DNA from: Mycolicibacterium pulveris
Lineage (GTDB): Bacteria; Actinomycetota; Actinomycetes; Mycobacteriales; Mycobacteriaceae
Assembly: GCF_010725725.1 (NCBI RefSeq)
Contig: NZ_AP022599.1
Location: 2,046,001-2,110,000, forward strand
Length of the DNA: 64,000 nt
Reading direction: 5' to 3'
Within the stretch, counting starts at the first letter, position 1; the number at the start of each line of letters is the position of its first letter. Below are positions 17,518 through 25,367 of the stretch, piece by piece. Below the pieces are notes generated by a model that ran no database searches, was not told the origin of the DNA, and saw only the letters and a program-made list of their open reading frames with translations. A program made the translations under genes and the position numbers.

Positions 17518-17904
17518 TCACGGGTAGGTGGTCGTCGTTCTGGTCGTGGTCCTGGTCGTGGTTGTCGTCGTCCTCGTGGTCGTGGTGGTGGTCGTCGTGG
17601 TGGTTGTGGTCGATTCCGTCGTGGTGTCGGTGGGTGCCGGCAAACCCGCGTTGTCCTCGCTGGTCTGCACGCTGGGCCGCGAGTAACTGGTGGTCGACGG
17701 CGGTGACGTCGTATACGTCGAGACCGGCGACGACGGCGCAGGCGACGGGATGGTCTCGGGTGTCTTCGCCGCGTCCGAGGTCCGCATCACCGCGTAGACG
17801 AGCACCACCAGCAGGATCAGCGCGACCGCGCCGGCGGCCACCACCACCGGTTGCTGGTGGTACCAGATCGGTTCGTCGTCTGAGTCTTCTGGGTCTTCTG
17901 CCAC
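17518..17904 (-). CDS. Single-span membrane protein with Thr-rich extracellular tail
   Basis: A 128-residue protein: an acidic N-terminus (MAEDPEDSDDEP), one transmembrane helix at about residues 19-41 (VVVAAGAVALILLVVLVYAV), a Pro/Ser/Thr-rich linker, then a C-terminal stretch of about 40 residues that is almost only Thr with single Arg residues. Topology is probably N-in with the tail outside. Thr-rich tails are good substrates for mycobacterial O-mannosylation (Pmt), so the protein may be a cell-wall glycoprotein; that is inference. The coding DNA is a degenerate GTG/GTC repeat that could vary in length by slippage. No known family is recognised. Confidence 0.7.
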   Translation of the reverse strand: MAEDPEDSDDEPIWYHQQPVVVAAGAVALILLVVLVYAVMRTSDAAKTPETIPSPAPSSPVSTYTTSPPSTTSYSRPSVQTSEDNAGLPAPTDTTTESTTTTTTTTTTTTRTTTTTTRTTTRTTTTYP

Positions 17905-17913
17905 GGCGTAAAC

Positions 17914-18672
17914 CTATGTCCAGCGCTGCAGGATCTCGGTGGCCCGGCTCGACAAGGCGTTCTGCAGAAACGGTCCGAAGCTGATCCGGCCGACGCCGAG
18001 CGGAGCGAACGATGCGGGATCGTCCTGATCGGGTAGCGCGATCGCGTTGATCGGGAGTGGAAGCTCGGTTGCCAACCGGCGCAAGGTATCTGGGTCGTGA
18101 CGGCCCACCGGGTACAGCACGTCCGCGCCTGCGGACGCGGCGGCGGTCAGCCGTGCGACGGCGCGGTCCACGCGGTCGGATTCGTCCCCGTCTTGGCGCA
18201 GGAACAGGTCGGTGCGGGCGTTGACGACGACGTGCACGCCCGCGCTGTCGGCGGCCGTGCGCAGGGCGCCGACGAGTTCGGCGTGCTCGGTCACCGACCG
18301 CAGCCTGCCGCCTTCAGCGTGCACGGTGTCCTCGATGTTGAGCCCGACACCGCCCGCGCCGAGCAACCCCTCGACCAGGCGGGTCGGCGGCTGGCCGTAG
18401 CCCGACTCGACGTCGACCGAGACCGGCACGGCGACCGCCGCCGTGATCTGCTCCACCCGGGTGAGCACCTCGGCGAAGGTCATCCCCTCCCCGTCGTCTC
18501 GTCCCAGCGATGCGGCAAGAGGGTGGCTGCCGACGGTCAGTGCAGCAAACCCGGCGTCGACCGCGAGACGCGCCGACCACGCATCCCATACCGTCGGCAG
18601 GATCACGGGGTTGCCGGGCTGGTGCATGGCCAGCAGGGCGTCGGCCCGCTCTCGCAGGATCTGATCGGGCAT
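17914..18672 (-). CDS. Isocitrate lyase/PEP mutase-family protein
   Basis: A 252-residue TIM-barrel protein of the PEP mutase/isocitrate lyase superfamily. Markers are NPVILPTVWDAWSARLAVDA, ALTVGSHPLAASLG, VSVDVESGYG with the Mg-binding acidic residues, GLNIEDTVH, and VVNARTDLFL. It is much shorter than true isocitrate lyase and lacks the KKCGH-type catalytic loop, so it is more likely a carboxyphosphonoenolpyruvate mutase-like or oxaloacetate-type C-C lyase. M. tuberculosis Rv1998c is a similar protein of uncertain role. It lies 9 bp upstream of the Thr-rich gene on the same strand, and divergent from the sdh1 operon. Confidence 0.82.
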   Translation of the reverse strand: MPDQILRERADALLAMHQPGNPVILPTVWDAWSARLAVDAGFAALTVGSHPLAASLGRDDGEGMTFAEVLTRVEQITAAVAVPVSVDVESGYGQPPTRLVEGLLGAGGVGLNIEDTVHAEGGRLRSVTEHAELVGALRTAADSAGVHVVVNARTDLFLRQDGDESDRVDRAVARLTAAASAGADVLYPVGRHDPDTLRRLATELPLPINAIALPDQDDPASFAPLGVGRISFGPFLQNALSSRATEILQRWT

Positions 18673-18713
18673 CGCCCACCTCCGTTTTTCGGCATCGTCG
18701 CAGGTAGTTCAAC

Positions 18714-18727
18714 GTGATCTGTCTCAC
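18714..18727. promoter_or_regulatory. Crp/cAMP-receptor-type site upstream of the sdh1 operon
   Basis: GTGATCTGTCTCAC (18714-18727) fits the Crp core GTGA-N6-TCAC exactly, and the flanking C and G extend the palindrome. It sits in the 128-bp divergent region, 74 bp before the TTG that starts the sdh1 operon. As I recall, sdh1 has been reported as Crp-controlled in M. smegmatis, which I could not verify here. Confidence 0.6.
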
Positions 18728-18754
18728 GCCGAACCGCATGATGTGGCTAGCATC

Positions 18755-18782
18755 AGGTGTCGTACGGTGATTCCTGACACCT
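18755..18782. promoter_or_regulatory. Inverted repeat just upstream of the sdh1 operon
   Basis: AGGTGTC (18755-18761) and GACACCT (18776-18782) form a perfect 7-bp inverted repeat with a 14-bp spacer, ending 8 bp before the AGGAGG ribosome site. It could be an operator or a leader hairpin; a protein has not been assigned. Confidence 0.4.
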
Positions 18783-18800
18783 TCAGCCCAAGGAGGTCAA

Positions 18801-19097
18801 TTGTCCAGCACTACCGAACTGGCCGAGCTGCACGAGCTAATCGGCAGACTGCGGCGGTGCGCGACTTCGCTGGCGTCGAGATACGGGGACACCCCCGCTA
18901 CGCGCCGCATCGTCAACGATGCGGGGCGTCTGCTCAACGACATCGACCGTCTCGACATTGACATCGACGAGCTGGAGCTGGCTCGCGGGGTGACCCACCA
19001 ACCCCACTCCGGCGAGCGAATTCCGATCCCGGACACCAAGTACGACGCCGAATTTTGGCGCGGCGTCGATGACGAGGGTCTCGGCGGCACGCGATAA
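18801..19097 (+). CDS. Conserved small protein heading the sdh1 operon (Rv0250c-like)
   Basis: A 98-residue soluble protein matching the position and length of Rv0250c. The start is TTG 18801, fixed by AGGAGG at 18791-18796. It is largely helical and charged: ELAELHELIGRLRRCATSLA, then RIVNDAGRLLNDIDRLDIDI, and a C-terminal IPIPDTKYDAEFWRG. The first 65 residues look like a helical hairpin. It precedes the membrane anchor by 42 bp and is conserved with Sdh1 in mycobacteria, so it may assist assembly or activity of the complex. No biochemical function is known to me. Confidence 0.8.
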   Translation: MSSTTELAELHELIGRLRRCATSLASRYGDTPATRRIVNDAGRLLNDIDRLDIDIDELELARGVTHQPHSGERIPIPDTKYDAEFWRGVDDEGLGGTR

Positions 19098-19139
19098 GCG
19101 CGTGCGGCCAACGGGACACATCGAGATCGAAAGGGAACA

Positions 19140-19961
19140 GTGAGCGCACCAACCGCCGACCGCAGGGCGACCGGCGTCTTTTCGCCGAGCCGTGCCCAGA
19201 TTCCACAGCGCACGCTACGCACCGACCGCTGGTGGATGCCCACGGTATGGACCAACCTCGGGTTGGCCGCGTTCGTCATCTATGCGACGATCCGCGCGTT
19301 CTGGGGCAGCGCCTATTACGTGCCGGATTACCACTACCTGACGCCCTTCTACTCGCCGTGTATCAGCACGGCGTGTGTGCCGGGGTCGAGCCACCTGGGT
19401 CAGTGGGTCGGCGACCTGCCCTGGTTCATCCCGATGGCGTTCATCTCGCTGCCGTTCCTGTTGCTGTTCCGGCTCACCTGCTACTACTACCGCAAGGCCT
19501 ACTACCGGTCGGTGTGGCAGTCGCCGCCGGCTTGCGCTGTGGCCGAACCACATTCGACCTACACCGGCGAGACCCGGCTGCCGTTGATCATCCAGAACAG
19601 CCACCGCTACTTCTTCTATGTGGCGTTGGCGATCACCCTGCTCAACACGTACGACGCGCTCAACGCGTTCCGGTCACCCGAGGGCTTCGGCCTCGGTCTG
19701 GGCAACCTGATTCTGACCGCCAACGTCATCCTGCTGTGGGGCTACACGGTGTCGTGTCACTCGTGCCGCCACGTCACCGGCGGACGGCTCAAGCATTTCT
19801 CCAAGCACCCTGTGCGCTACTGGCTTTGGACGCAGATCAGTAAGCTCAACACCCGGCATATGCAGTTCGCCTGGATCACCCTGGGCTCGCTGATGGTGAC
19901 CGACTTCTACGTCATGTTGGTGGCCAGCGGAGCGATTACAGACCTGCGTTTCATTGGCTGA
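19140..19961 (+). CDS. Succinate dehydrogenase 1 membrane anchor subunit
   Basis: A 273-residue membrane protein matching Rv0249c. About five transmembrane segments are visible: LGLAAFVIYATIRAFWG, IPMAFISLPFLLLFRLTCYY, YFFYVALAITLLNTYDAL, NLILTANVILLWGYTVSC and ITLGSLMVTDFYVMLVAS. Several conserved histidines lie near the ends of helices (SHRYFF, CHSCRHVTGG), as expected for heme and quinone binding, and CHSC is a feature of this actinobacterial type. It anchors the flavoprotein/iron-sulfur pair to the membrane and passes electrons to menaquinone. The start is GTG 19140 after GGGAACA. A single anchor instead of separate SdhC and SdhD is typical for Sdh1. Confidence 0.87.
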   Translation: MSAPTADRRATGVFSPSRAQIPQRTLRTDRWWMPTVWTNLGLAAFVIYATIRAFWGSAYYVPDYHYLTPFYSPCISTACVPGSSHLGQWVGDLPWFIPMAFISLPFLLLFRLTCYYYRKAYYRSVWQSPPACAVAEPHSTYTGETRLPLIIQNSHRYFFYVALAITLLNTYDALNAFRSPEGFGLGLGNLILTANVILLWGYTVSCHSCRHVTGGRLKHFSKHPVRYWLWTQISKLNTRHMQFAWITLGSLMVTDFYVMLVASGAITDLRFIG

Positions 19962-20001
19962 CAACGTAATTCGTGGCTAGTACAGATTCGAGCGAGGATT
20001 G

Positions 20002-21951
20002 ATGTCTGAAGTTGGAGAGCTTCGCGCAAGCGGCTCATCGGAAGTTGAACGGCACTCTTACGACGTGATCGTGATCGGTGCCGGCGGTGCTGGTTTGCGC
20101 GCGGTGATCGAGGCGCGGGAGCGCGGCCTGAAGGTGGCGGTGATCACCAAGTCGTTGTTCGGGAAGGCCCACACCGTGATGGCCGAGGGTGGCTGCGCGG
20201 CGGCGATGGGCAACGTCAACCCGAAGGACAACTGGCAGGTCCACTTCAAGGACACCATGCGCGGCGGCAAGTTCCTGAACAACTGGCGCATGGCCGAGCT
20301 GCACGCCAAGGAGGCACCCGACCGGGTCTGGGAGCTGGAGACGTACGGCGCGCTGTTCGACCGCACCAAGGACGGCAAGATCAGCCAGCGCAACTTCGGC
20401 GGCCACACCTACCCGCGGCTGGCCCACGTCGGTGACCGCACCGGCTTGGAGATCATCCGCACGCTGCAGCAAAAGATCGTCTCGCTGCAGCAGGAGGACA
20501 AGGCCGAGTTCGGCGACTACGAAGCCCGGGTCAAGGTCTTCCACGAATGCACCATCACCGACCTGATCAAAGACGGTGACCGGATCGCGGGCGCCTTCGG
20601 GTACTGGCGCGAGAGCGGCAACTTCGTCTTGTTCGAGACCCCCGCGGTGGTGCTGGCCACCGGCGGCATCGGCAAGTCCTACAAGGTGACGTCGAACTCG
20701 TGGGAGTACACCGGTGACGGGCACGCGCTGGCCCTGCGCGCCGGGGCGACGCTGATCAACATGGAGTTCGTGCAGTTCCACCCGACCGGGATGGTGTGGC
20801 CGCCCAGCGTGAAAGGCATCCTGGTCACCGAGGGTGTCCGCGGCGACGGCGGTGTGCTGAAGAACTCCGACGGCAAGCGGTTCATGTTCGACTACATCCC
20901 GGCGGTGTTCAAGGGCCAGTACGCCGAGTCCATCGAGGAAGCCGACCAATGGCTCAAGGACAACGACTCCGCGCGGCGCACCCCGGACCTGCTGCCCCGT
21001 GACGAGGTGGCCCGCGCCATCAACTCCGAGGTCAAGGCGGGGCGCGGCAGCCCGCACGGCGGCGTCTACCTCGACATCGCGTCGCGGCTGCCCGCCGAGG
21101 AGATCAAGAGCCGGCTGCCGTCGATGTATCACCAGTTCATGGAGCTCGCCGAGGTGGACATCACCAAGGAGCCCATGGAGGTCGGTCCGACGTGCCACTA
21201 CGTGATGGGTGGGGTCGAGGTCGACCCGGACACCGGGGCGGCCAAGACGGCGGGCCTGTTCGCCGCGGGCGAGTGCTCGGGCGGCATGCACGGTTCCAAC
21301 CGTCTGGGCGGCAACTCGCTGTCGGACCTGCTGGTGTTCGGCAGGCGTGCGGGGCTGGGCGCAGCAGACTACGTGCGCGCGCTCAAAGACCGGCCGAAGG
21401 TGTCTGACCAAGCCGTCACCGACGCGGCCAAGCTCGCGCTCTCCCCGTTTGACGGTCCGACCAGCGGGGAGCAGGCCGAGAACCCCTACAAGCTGCAGCT
21501 GGACCTTCAGGACACGATGAACAGCCTGGTCGGGATCATCCGCAGGGCCGACGAGGTGGCCGAGGCGATCGAGAAGCTCACGGAGCTGCGCGAGCGGTAC
21601 AAGCGGGTCCGGGTGGACGGCGACCGGCACTACAACCCGGGCTGGCATCTGGCCATCGACCTGCGCAACATGCTGCTGGTCAGCGAGTGCATCGCCCGGG
21701 CGGCGCTGGAGCGCACCGAGAGCCGCGGCGGGCACACCCGCGACGACTACCCGTCGATGGAAACGACATGGCGCAAGACGTTGCTGGTGTGCCGGACGCA
21801 GGGAGACGGGGTCGTTCCAGAGGTCACCATCACCCGTGAGGACCAGGTCCCGATGCGCGAGGACCTGCTCGAATTGATCGATATCGACGAGTTGGAGAAG
21901 TACTTCACCCCAGAAGAGCTCGCCAACCACCCAGCTAGGAGAGGCGCATGA
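20002..21951 (+). CDS. sdhA: Succinate dehydrogenase 1 flavoprotein subunit
   Basis: A 649-residue flavoprotein matching Rv0248c. The dinucleotide motif is VIVIGAGGAGLRAVIEA near residue 24, the covalent-FAD histidine is in GKAHTVMAEGG, and the substrate/active-site region includes VQFHPTGM, LVTEGVRGDGG and GSNRLGGNSLSDLLVFG. It oxidises succinate to fumarate (or can run in reverse) with electrons going to SdhB. ATG 20002 is preferred over the TTG at 19999. Its last four bases overlap sdhB (ATGA), so the subunits are translationally coupled. Confidence 0.93.
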   Translation: MSEVGELRASGSSEVERHSYDVIVIGAGGAGLRAVIEARERGLKVAVITKSLFGKAHTVMAEGGCAAAMGNVNPKDNWQVHFKDTMRGGKFLNNWRMAELHAKEAPDRVWELETYGALFDRTKDGKISQRNFGGHTYPRLAHVGDRTGLEIIRTLQQKIVSLQQEDKAEFGDYEARVKVFHECTITDLIKDGDRIAGAFGYWRESGNFVLFETPAVVLATGGIGKSYKVTSNSWEYTGDGHALALRAGATLINMEFVQFHPTGMVWPPSVKGILVTEGVRGDGGVLKNSDGKRFMFDYIPAVFKGQYAESIEEADQWLKDNDSARRTPDLLPRDEVARAINSEVKAGRGSPHGGVYLDIASRLPAEEIKSRLPSMYHQFMELAEVDITKEPMEVGPTCHYVMGGVEVDPDTGAAKTAGLFAAGECSGGMHGSNRLGGNSLSDLLVFGRRAGLGAADYVRALKDRPKVSDQAVTDAAKLALSPFDGPTSGEQAENPYKLQLDLQDTMNSLVGIIRRADEVAEAIEKLTELRERYKRVRVDGDRHYNPGWHLAIDLRNMLLVSECIARAALERTESRGGHTRDDYPSMETTWRKTLLVCRTQGDGVVPEVTITREDQVPMREDLLELIDIDELEKYFTPEELANHPARRGA

Positions 21952-22697
21952 GCTACCAGGCAAACCTGCGGGTTTGGCGCGGTGACGACGACGGCGGAGC
22001 GCTGCAGGAGTTCACCGTCGAGGCCAACGAGGGCGAGGTCGTCCTCGACGTCATCCACCGACTGCAGCAGACACAGGCCGGCGACCTCGCCGTGCGGTGG
22101 AACTGCAAGGCGGGCAAGTGCGGCTCGTGCTCGGCGGAGATCAACGGCATGCCCCGGCTGATGTGCATGACCCGGATGTCGACGTTCGACCCGTCCGAGA
22201 CCATCACGGTGACACCGCTGCGGACCTTCCCGGTGATCCGCGACCTGGTCACCGACGTGTCGTTCAACTACGAGAAGGCCAGGGAAATCCCGTCCTTCAC
22301 GCCGCCGAAGGAGTTGCAGCCCGGCGAATACCGGATGCAACAGGTCGACGTGAACCGGTCGCAGGAGTTCCGCAAGTGCATCGAGTGTTTCCTGTGCCAG
22401 AACGTCTGCCACGTGATGCGTGACCACGAGGAGAACAAGAAGGCGTTCGCGGGTCCGCGGTACTTCATCCGGACCGCGGAGCTGGAGATGCACCCCCTCG
22501 ATCAGGCGGATCGGCGCGATCTCGCTCAGGACGAAGCCGGTCTGGGGCTGTGCAACATCACCAAGTGCTGTACCGAGGTGTGCCCGGAGAACATCAAGAT
22601 CACCGACAACGCGATCATTCCGATGAAGGAACGCGTGGCCGGCCACCGGTACGACCCGTTGGTATGGCTGGGCAACAAGCTGTTCCGGAGGCCCTAG
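21948..22697 (+). CDS. sdhB: Succinate dehydrogenase 1 iron-sulfur subunit
   Basis: A 249-residue iron-sulfur subunit matching Rv0247c. The N-terminal ferredoxin domain has the [2Fe-2S] cysteines in WNCKAGKCGSC and RLMCMT. The C-terminal domain holds the other clusters: CIECFLCQNVC and CCTEVCPENI. It carries electrons from FAD to the membrane quinone site. The start overlaps sdhA by 4 bp. It is the last sdh gene of the operon; a 53-residue ORF follows 75 bp later. Confidence 0.93.
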   Translation: MSYQANLRVWRGDDDGGALQEFTVEANEGEVVLDVIHRLQQTQAGDLAVRWNCKAGKCGSCSAEINGMPRLMCMTRMSTFDPSETITVTPLRTFPVIRDLVTDVSFNYEKAREIPSFTPPKELQPGEYRMQQVDVNRSQEFRKCIECFLCQNVCHVMRDHEENKKAFAGPRYFIRTAELEMHPLDQADRRDLAQDEAGLGLCNITKCCTEVCPENIKITDNAIIPMKERVAGHRYDPLVWLGNKLFRRP

Positions 22698-22772
22698 CAA
22701 ACCGGCTTGAGTTAATTCGGTGCGGGGGTAGCCTCGAGGGAAAGCAGCCAATCAACGACGAAAGGCAGCGCT

Positions 22773-22934
22773 ATGCCCTTACGAGAGCGACACAGCATCA
22801 GCGAGATTCGCACAGCCATTCGCGAGCTCAGCAGGCGCGCAACGCTTGCTCGCAAGGAAGGGCGTATCGCCGACGCCGAGGAGATCGAGCAGCGGATCCA
22901 GTCCTACCGCGAGGAGCTCGCCGCACGACCCTGA
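22773..22934 (+). CDS. 53-residue charged helical protein downstream of sdhB
   Basis: ATG 22773 to TGA 22934 encodes 53 residues, with GAAAGG eight bases before the start. The product is almost continuously helical and strongly charged, with heptad-like Ile/Leu spacing: SISEIRTAIRELSRRATLA, then RIADAEEIEQRIQSYREEL. It looks like a small two-helix or coiled-coil protein. It lies between sdhB and a convergent flavin reductase gene (14 bp). No family is recognised. Coding is supported by the ribosome site, start position and amphipathic pattern, not by homology. Confidence 0.6.
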   Translation: MPLRERHSISEIRTAIRELSRRATLARKEGRIADAEEIEQRIQSYREELAARP

Positions 22935-22948
22935 CCTGAGGGTGCGCG

Positions 22949-23464
<516 letters not shown>

Positions 23465-23512
23465 CTAGGCCACGTCGGGCGGGGGCGGCGGCCGGGTAAC
23501 CTGACGCTCGTC

Positions 23513-24190
23513 ATGTGGATACCGCTCCTGGCGATGGCCGTTGCCGTCAGTCTGGAGCCCTTCCGGATCGGCATGACGGTGCTGATGCTCAACCGGCCCC
23601 GGCCGTTGCTGCAGTTGGCCGCCTTCCTCGCCGGTGGTTTCGCGATGGGCCTCGCGGTGGGCGTGACCGTGCTGTTCTTGCTGCGTCCGGCGCTGGGATC
23701 GGCTCACTTCAGCCTGCCGCGCGTGCAGATCGCGGTGGGGGCGGTGCTGCTGGCCTACGCCGCGCTGGTGGCCGCGGGAGTGTTCAGGTCCGGACGCGGG
23801 GCCGACGAGCCGGCGGGCCGGCTGGGCCGGCTGTTCGGAACGCTCGCGGACCGCGCCCGCCAACTGCTCGCCGGCCGGTCGCTCTGGACGGCCGGTGTGG
23901 CGGGCCTGGGAATCGCGCTGCCGTCGGTCGACTACCTGGCGGCGCTGGCGCTGATCGTGGCCTCCGGCGCGTCGACCGCGATTCAACTCGGTGCGCTGGC
24001 GCTGTTCAACGTGGTGGCGTTCGCGCTCGTCGAGATTCCGCTGCTGTGCTACCTGGTGGCCCCCGACCGGACCCGCGCGGCACTGGCGGGCCTGTACGAC
24101 TGGCTGCGGGCCCAGGGGCGCCGCGGGGTGGCCTTGCTGCTCGCGGTGGTGGGCTGCGTGCTGCTCGGTATCGGCTGGGCCGGTCTTTGA
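23513..24190 (+). CDS. Gap/Sap-like glycolipid-addressing membrane protein (TPP locus)
   Basis: A 225-residue polytopic protein of the SfLAP/Gap family. The start MWIPLLAMAVAVSLEPFRIG carries the conserved Glu-Pro-Phe-Arg of the family, followed by RPLLQLAAFLAGGFAMGLA, a hydrophilic loop near residues 92-115, then LGIALPSVDYLAALALI and three more spans. Related proteins accompany glycolipid loci: Gap with glycopeptidolipids, Sap (Rv3821) with sulfolipid. Here it abuts the TPP genes (7 bp from the convergent PE gene), as in M. smegmatis. A role in moving TPP or its precursor across the membrane is the natural inference. Six spans are predicted by eye. Confidence 0.82.
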   Translation: MWIPLLAMAVAVSLEPFRIGMTVLMLNRPRPLLQLAAFLAGGFAMGLAVGVTVLFLLRPALGSAHFSLPRVQIAVGAVLLAYAALVAAGVFRSGRGADEPAGRLGRLFGTLADRARQLLAGRSLWTAGVAGLGIALPSVDYLAALALIVASGASTAIQLGALALFNVVAFALVEIPLLCYLVAPDRTRAALAGLYDWLRAQGRRGVALLLAVVGCVLLGIGWAGL

Positions 24191-24197
24191 GCCGACG

Positions 24198-25367
24198 TCA
24201 GTTCTCGGGCAGATTGTTCAGCACGTACTGCATCCCGGAGAGCAGCTGCGACACCGGGTCTGCCTCCCCGCCGAAGGCGGCCTGGGTGGCCGGCGCGGTG
24301 ACCTCCGCCGGGTCGTAGCCGTTGACCGGATCCACGGTGATCGGCGCCGTCAACGGATCGTCGTGACGGGAGTATCCGGCGTCCACATAGGGCTTGAGCA
24401 CCGCGTCGAGCTTGATCAGCGTCTCCTGATCGACGCCGAGGTACTTGAACGGCAGCACCAGCGGCAGGTGTTCCTCGGGAATCAGAAACGTCGTGGTCTT
24501 CGCGCCCCTGGAGTTCACGGTCGTCCGGATGTTCTGCGGGGGCACCATGCTCGGTTTGGTGAACGCCACCGCGGTGTGCCCGGTCGCGAGGCCGACGATC
24601 GCGTTGGCGACCGAGATCCAGTTGTCGGGCCGGTCCGGCCAGTCGGCGATGGAGTCGTAGGCGGAGACGAACTGGTAGGTGTCGTACTGGCTCTCCACCG
24701 GCGGCGGGATGCGGTAGTCGAGCGAGGGCACGACGCTGCCGACCGGGAACATCTGGGTCAAGAAACTCTCCCCGAAGGCGTGCCGCGCCACGGGGTCGCC
24801 GTACATCGCGAAACTCAACTCGTTCGGCGGCGGGGCGGCCGGATCGTAGGCAAGTTTGGCCTGCACGTCGTTGAGCACCATCGCGCCTTCGGACAGACCG
24901 ATCACGGTGCCTTGGCCGCCCTCGTGGACGGCGTTGAGGACGTTCGGGGTGCCGATGTCGACCGACTCGCCGACGCTTGGCCCGTCGAGGCCGATGCCGG
25001 GCACCAGGCGCTCCCCGAACGCGCCGATGCCGGGAAAGAACCGTTCCAGGGTGTGCCCCTGCACCTGCCCGGCCGGATAGTCGACGATCTGCCGGTCCAG
25101 GCCCGGGAACCAGTCCGCCCCGGTGCGCAGGATGTACTCGTCGTAGGGAATGCCCGACACGTGGGCGCCGCCTAACGCATACGCTCGGCCGGGTGTGCCC
25201 AGCGGCGGCGGAGCGTCGGCCGGGTTCGGCGGCGGGGGCGGCGGCGCGGCGGCGTCGTCGGCCGTCGCGGTCGCGAGCCCGAAAAGCCCTGCGGCACCGA
25301 GTGTTGTCACCGCGGTTCCGATCGCGAGAAGCCGCTTCACGCCTTCAAAGCTACCCCGGCTCGTCAC
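24198..25367 (-). CDS. PE-PPE domain acyltransferase of the TPP locus (PE)
   Basis: A 389-residue exported alpha/beta-hydrolase of the PE-PPE domain family, despite the name without a PE N-terminus. A signal peptide ([20 protein letters not shown], cleavage after TATA) precedes a Pro-rich linker. The nucleophile elbow is [10 protein letters not shown] (Ser near residue 157), and MYGDPVARH and YSRHDDPL may supply Asp and His. In the M. smegmatis TPP pathway the homologue completes acylation of diacyltrehalose outside the membrane. GTG 25367 overlaps the fadD23 stop (GTGA) and has GGAGG eight bases upstream; GTG 25340 is the alternative and starts directly at the signal peptide. Confidence 0.87.
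   Translation of the reverse strand: MTSRGSFEGVKRLLAIGTAVTTLGAAGLFGLATATADDAAAPPPPPPNPADAPPPLGTPGRAYALGGAHVSGIPYDEYILRTGADWFPGLDRQIVDYPAGQVQGHTLERFFPGIGAFGERLVPGIGLDGPSVGESVDIGTPNVLNAVHEGGQGTVIGLSEGAMVLNDVQAKLAYDPAAPPPNELSFAMYGDPVARHAFGESFLTQMFPVGSVVPSLDYRIPPPVESQYDTYQFVSAYDSIADWPDRPDNWISVANAIVGLATGHTAVAFTKPSMVPPQNIRTTVNSRGAKTTTFLIPEEHLPLVLPFKYLGVDQETLIKLDAVLKPYVDAGYSRHDDPLTAPITVDPVNGYDPAEVTAPATQAAFGGEADPVSQLLSGMQYVLNNLPEN

Noticed and set aside
17562..17640. Repeated GTGGTC-type units looking like a tandem repeat or CRISPR
   Set aside because: Units are short, with no spacers, and are explained by poly-Thr coding on the minus strand. No CRISPR array is seen anywhere in the window.
20035..21963. 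A 642-residue minus-strand ORF opposite sdhA
   Set aside because: It is the antisense shadow of a well-supported gene, with no recognisable fold; its composition (His, Leu, Val, Gly, Arg) is typical of the antisense frame.
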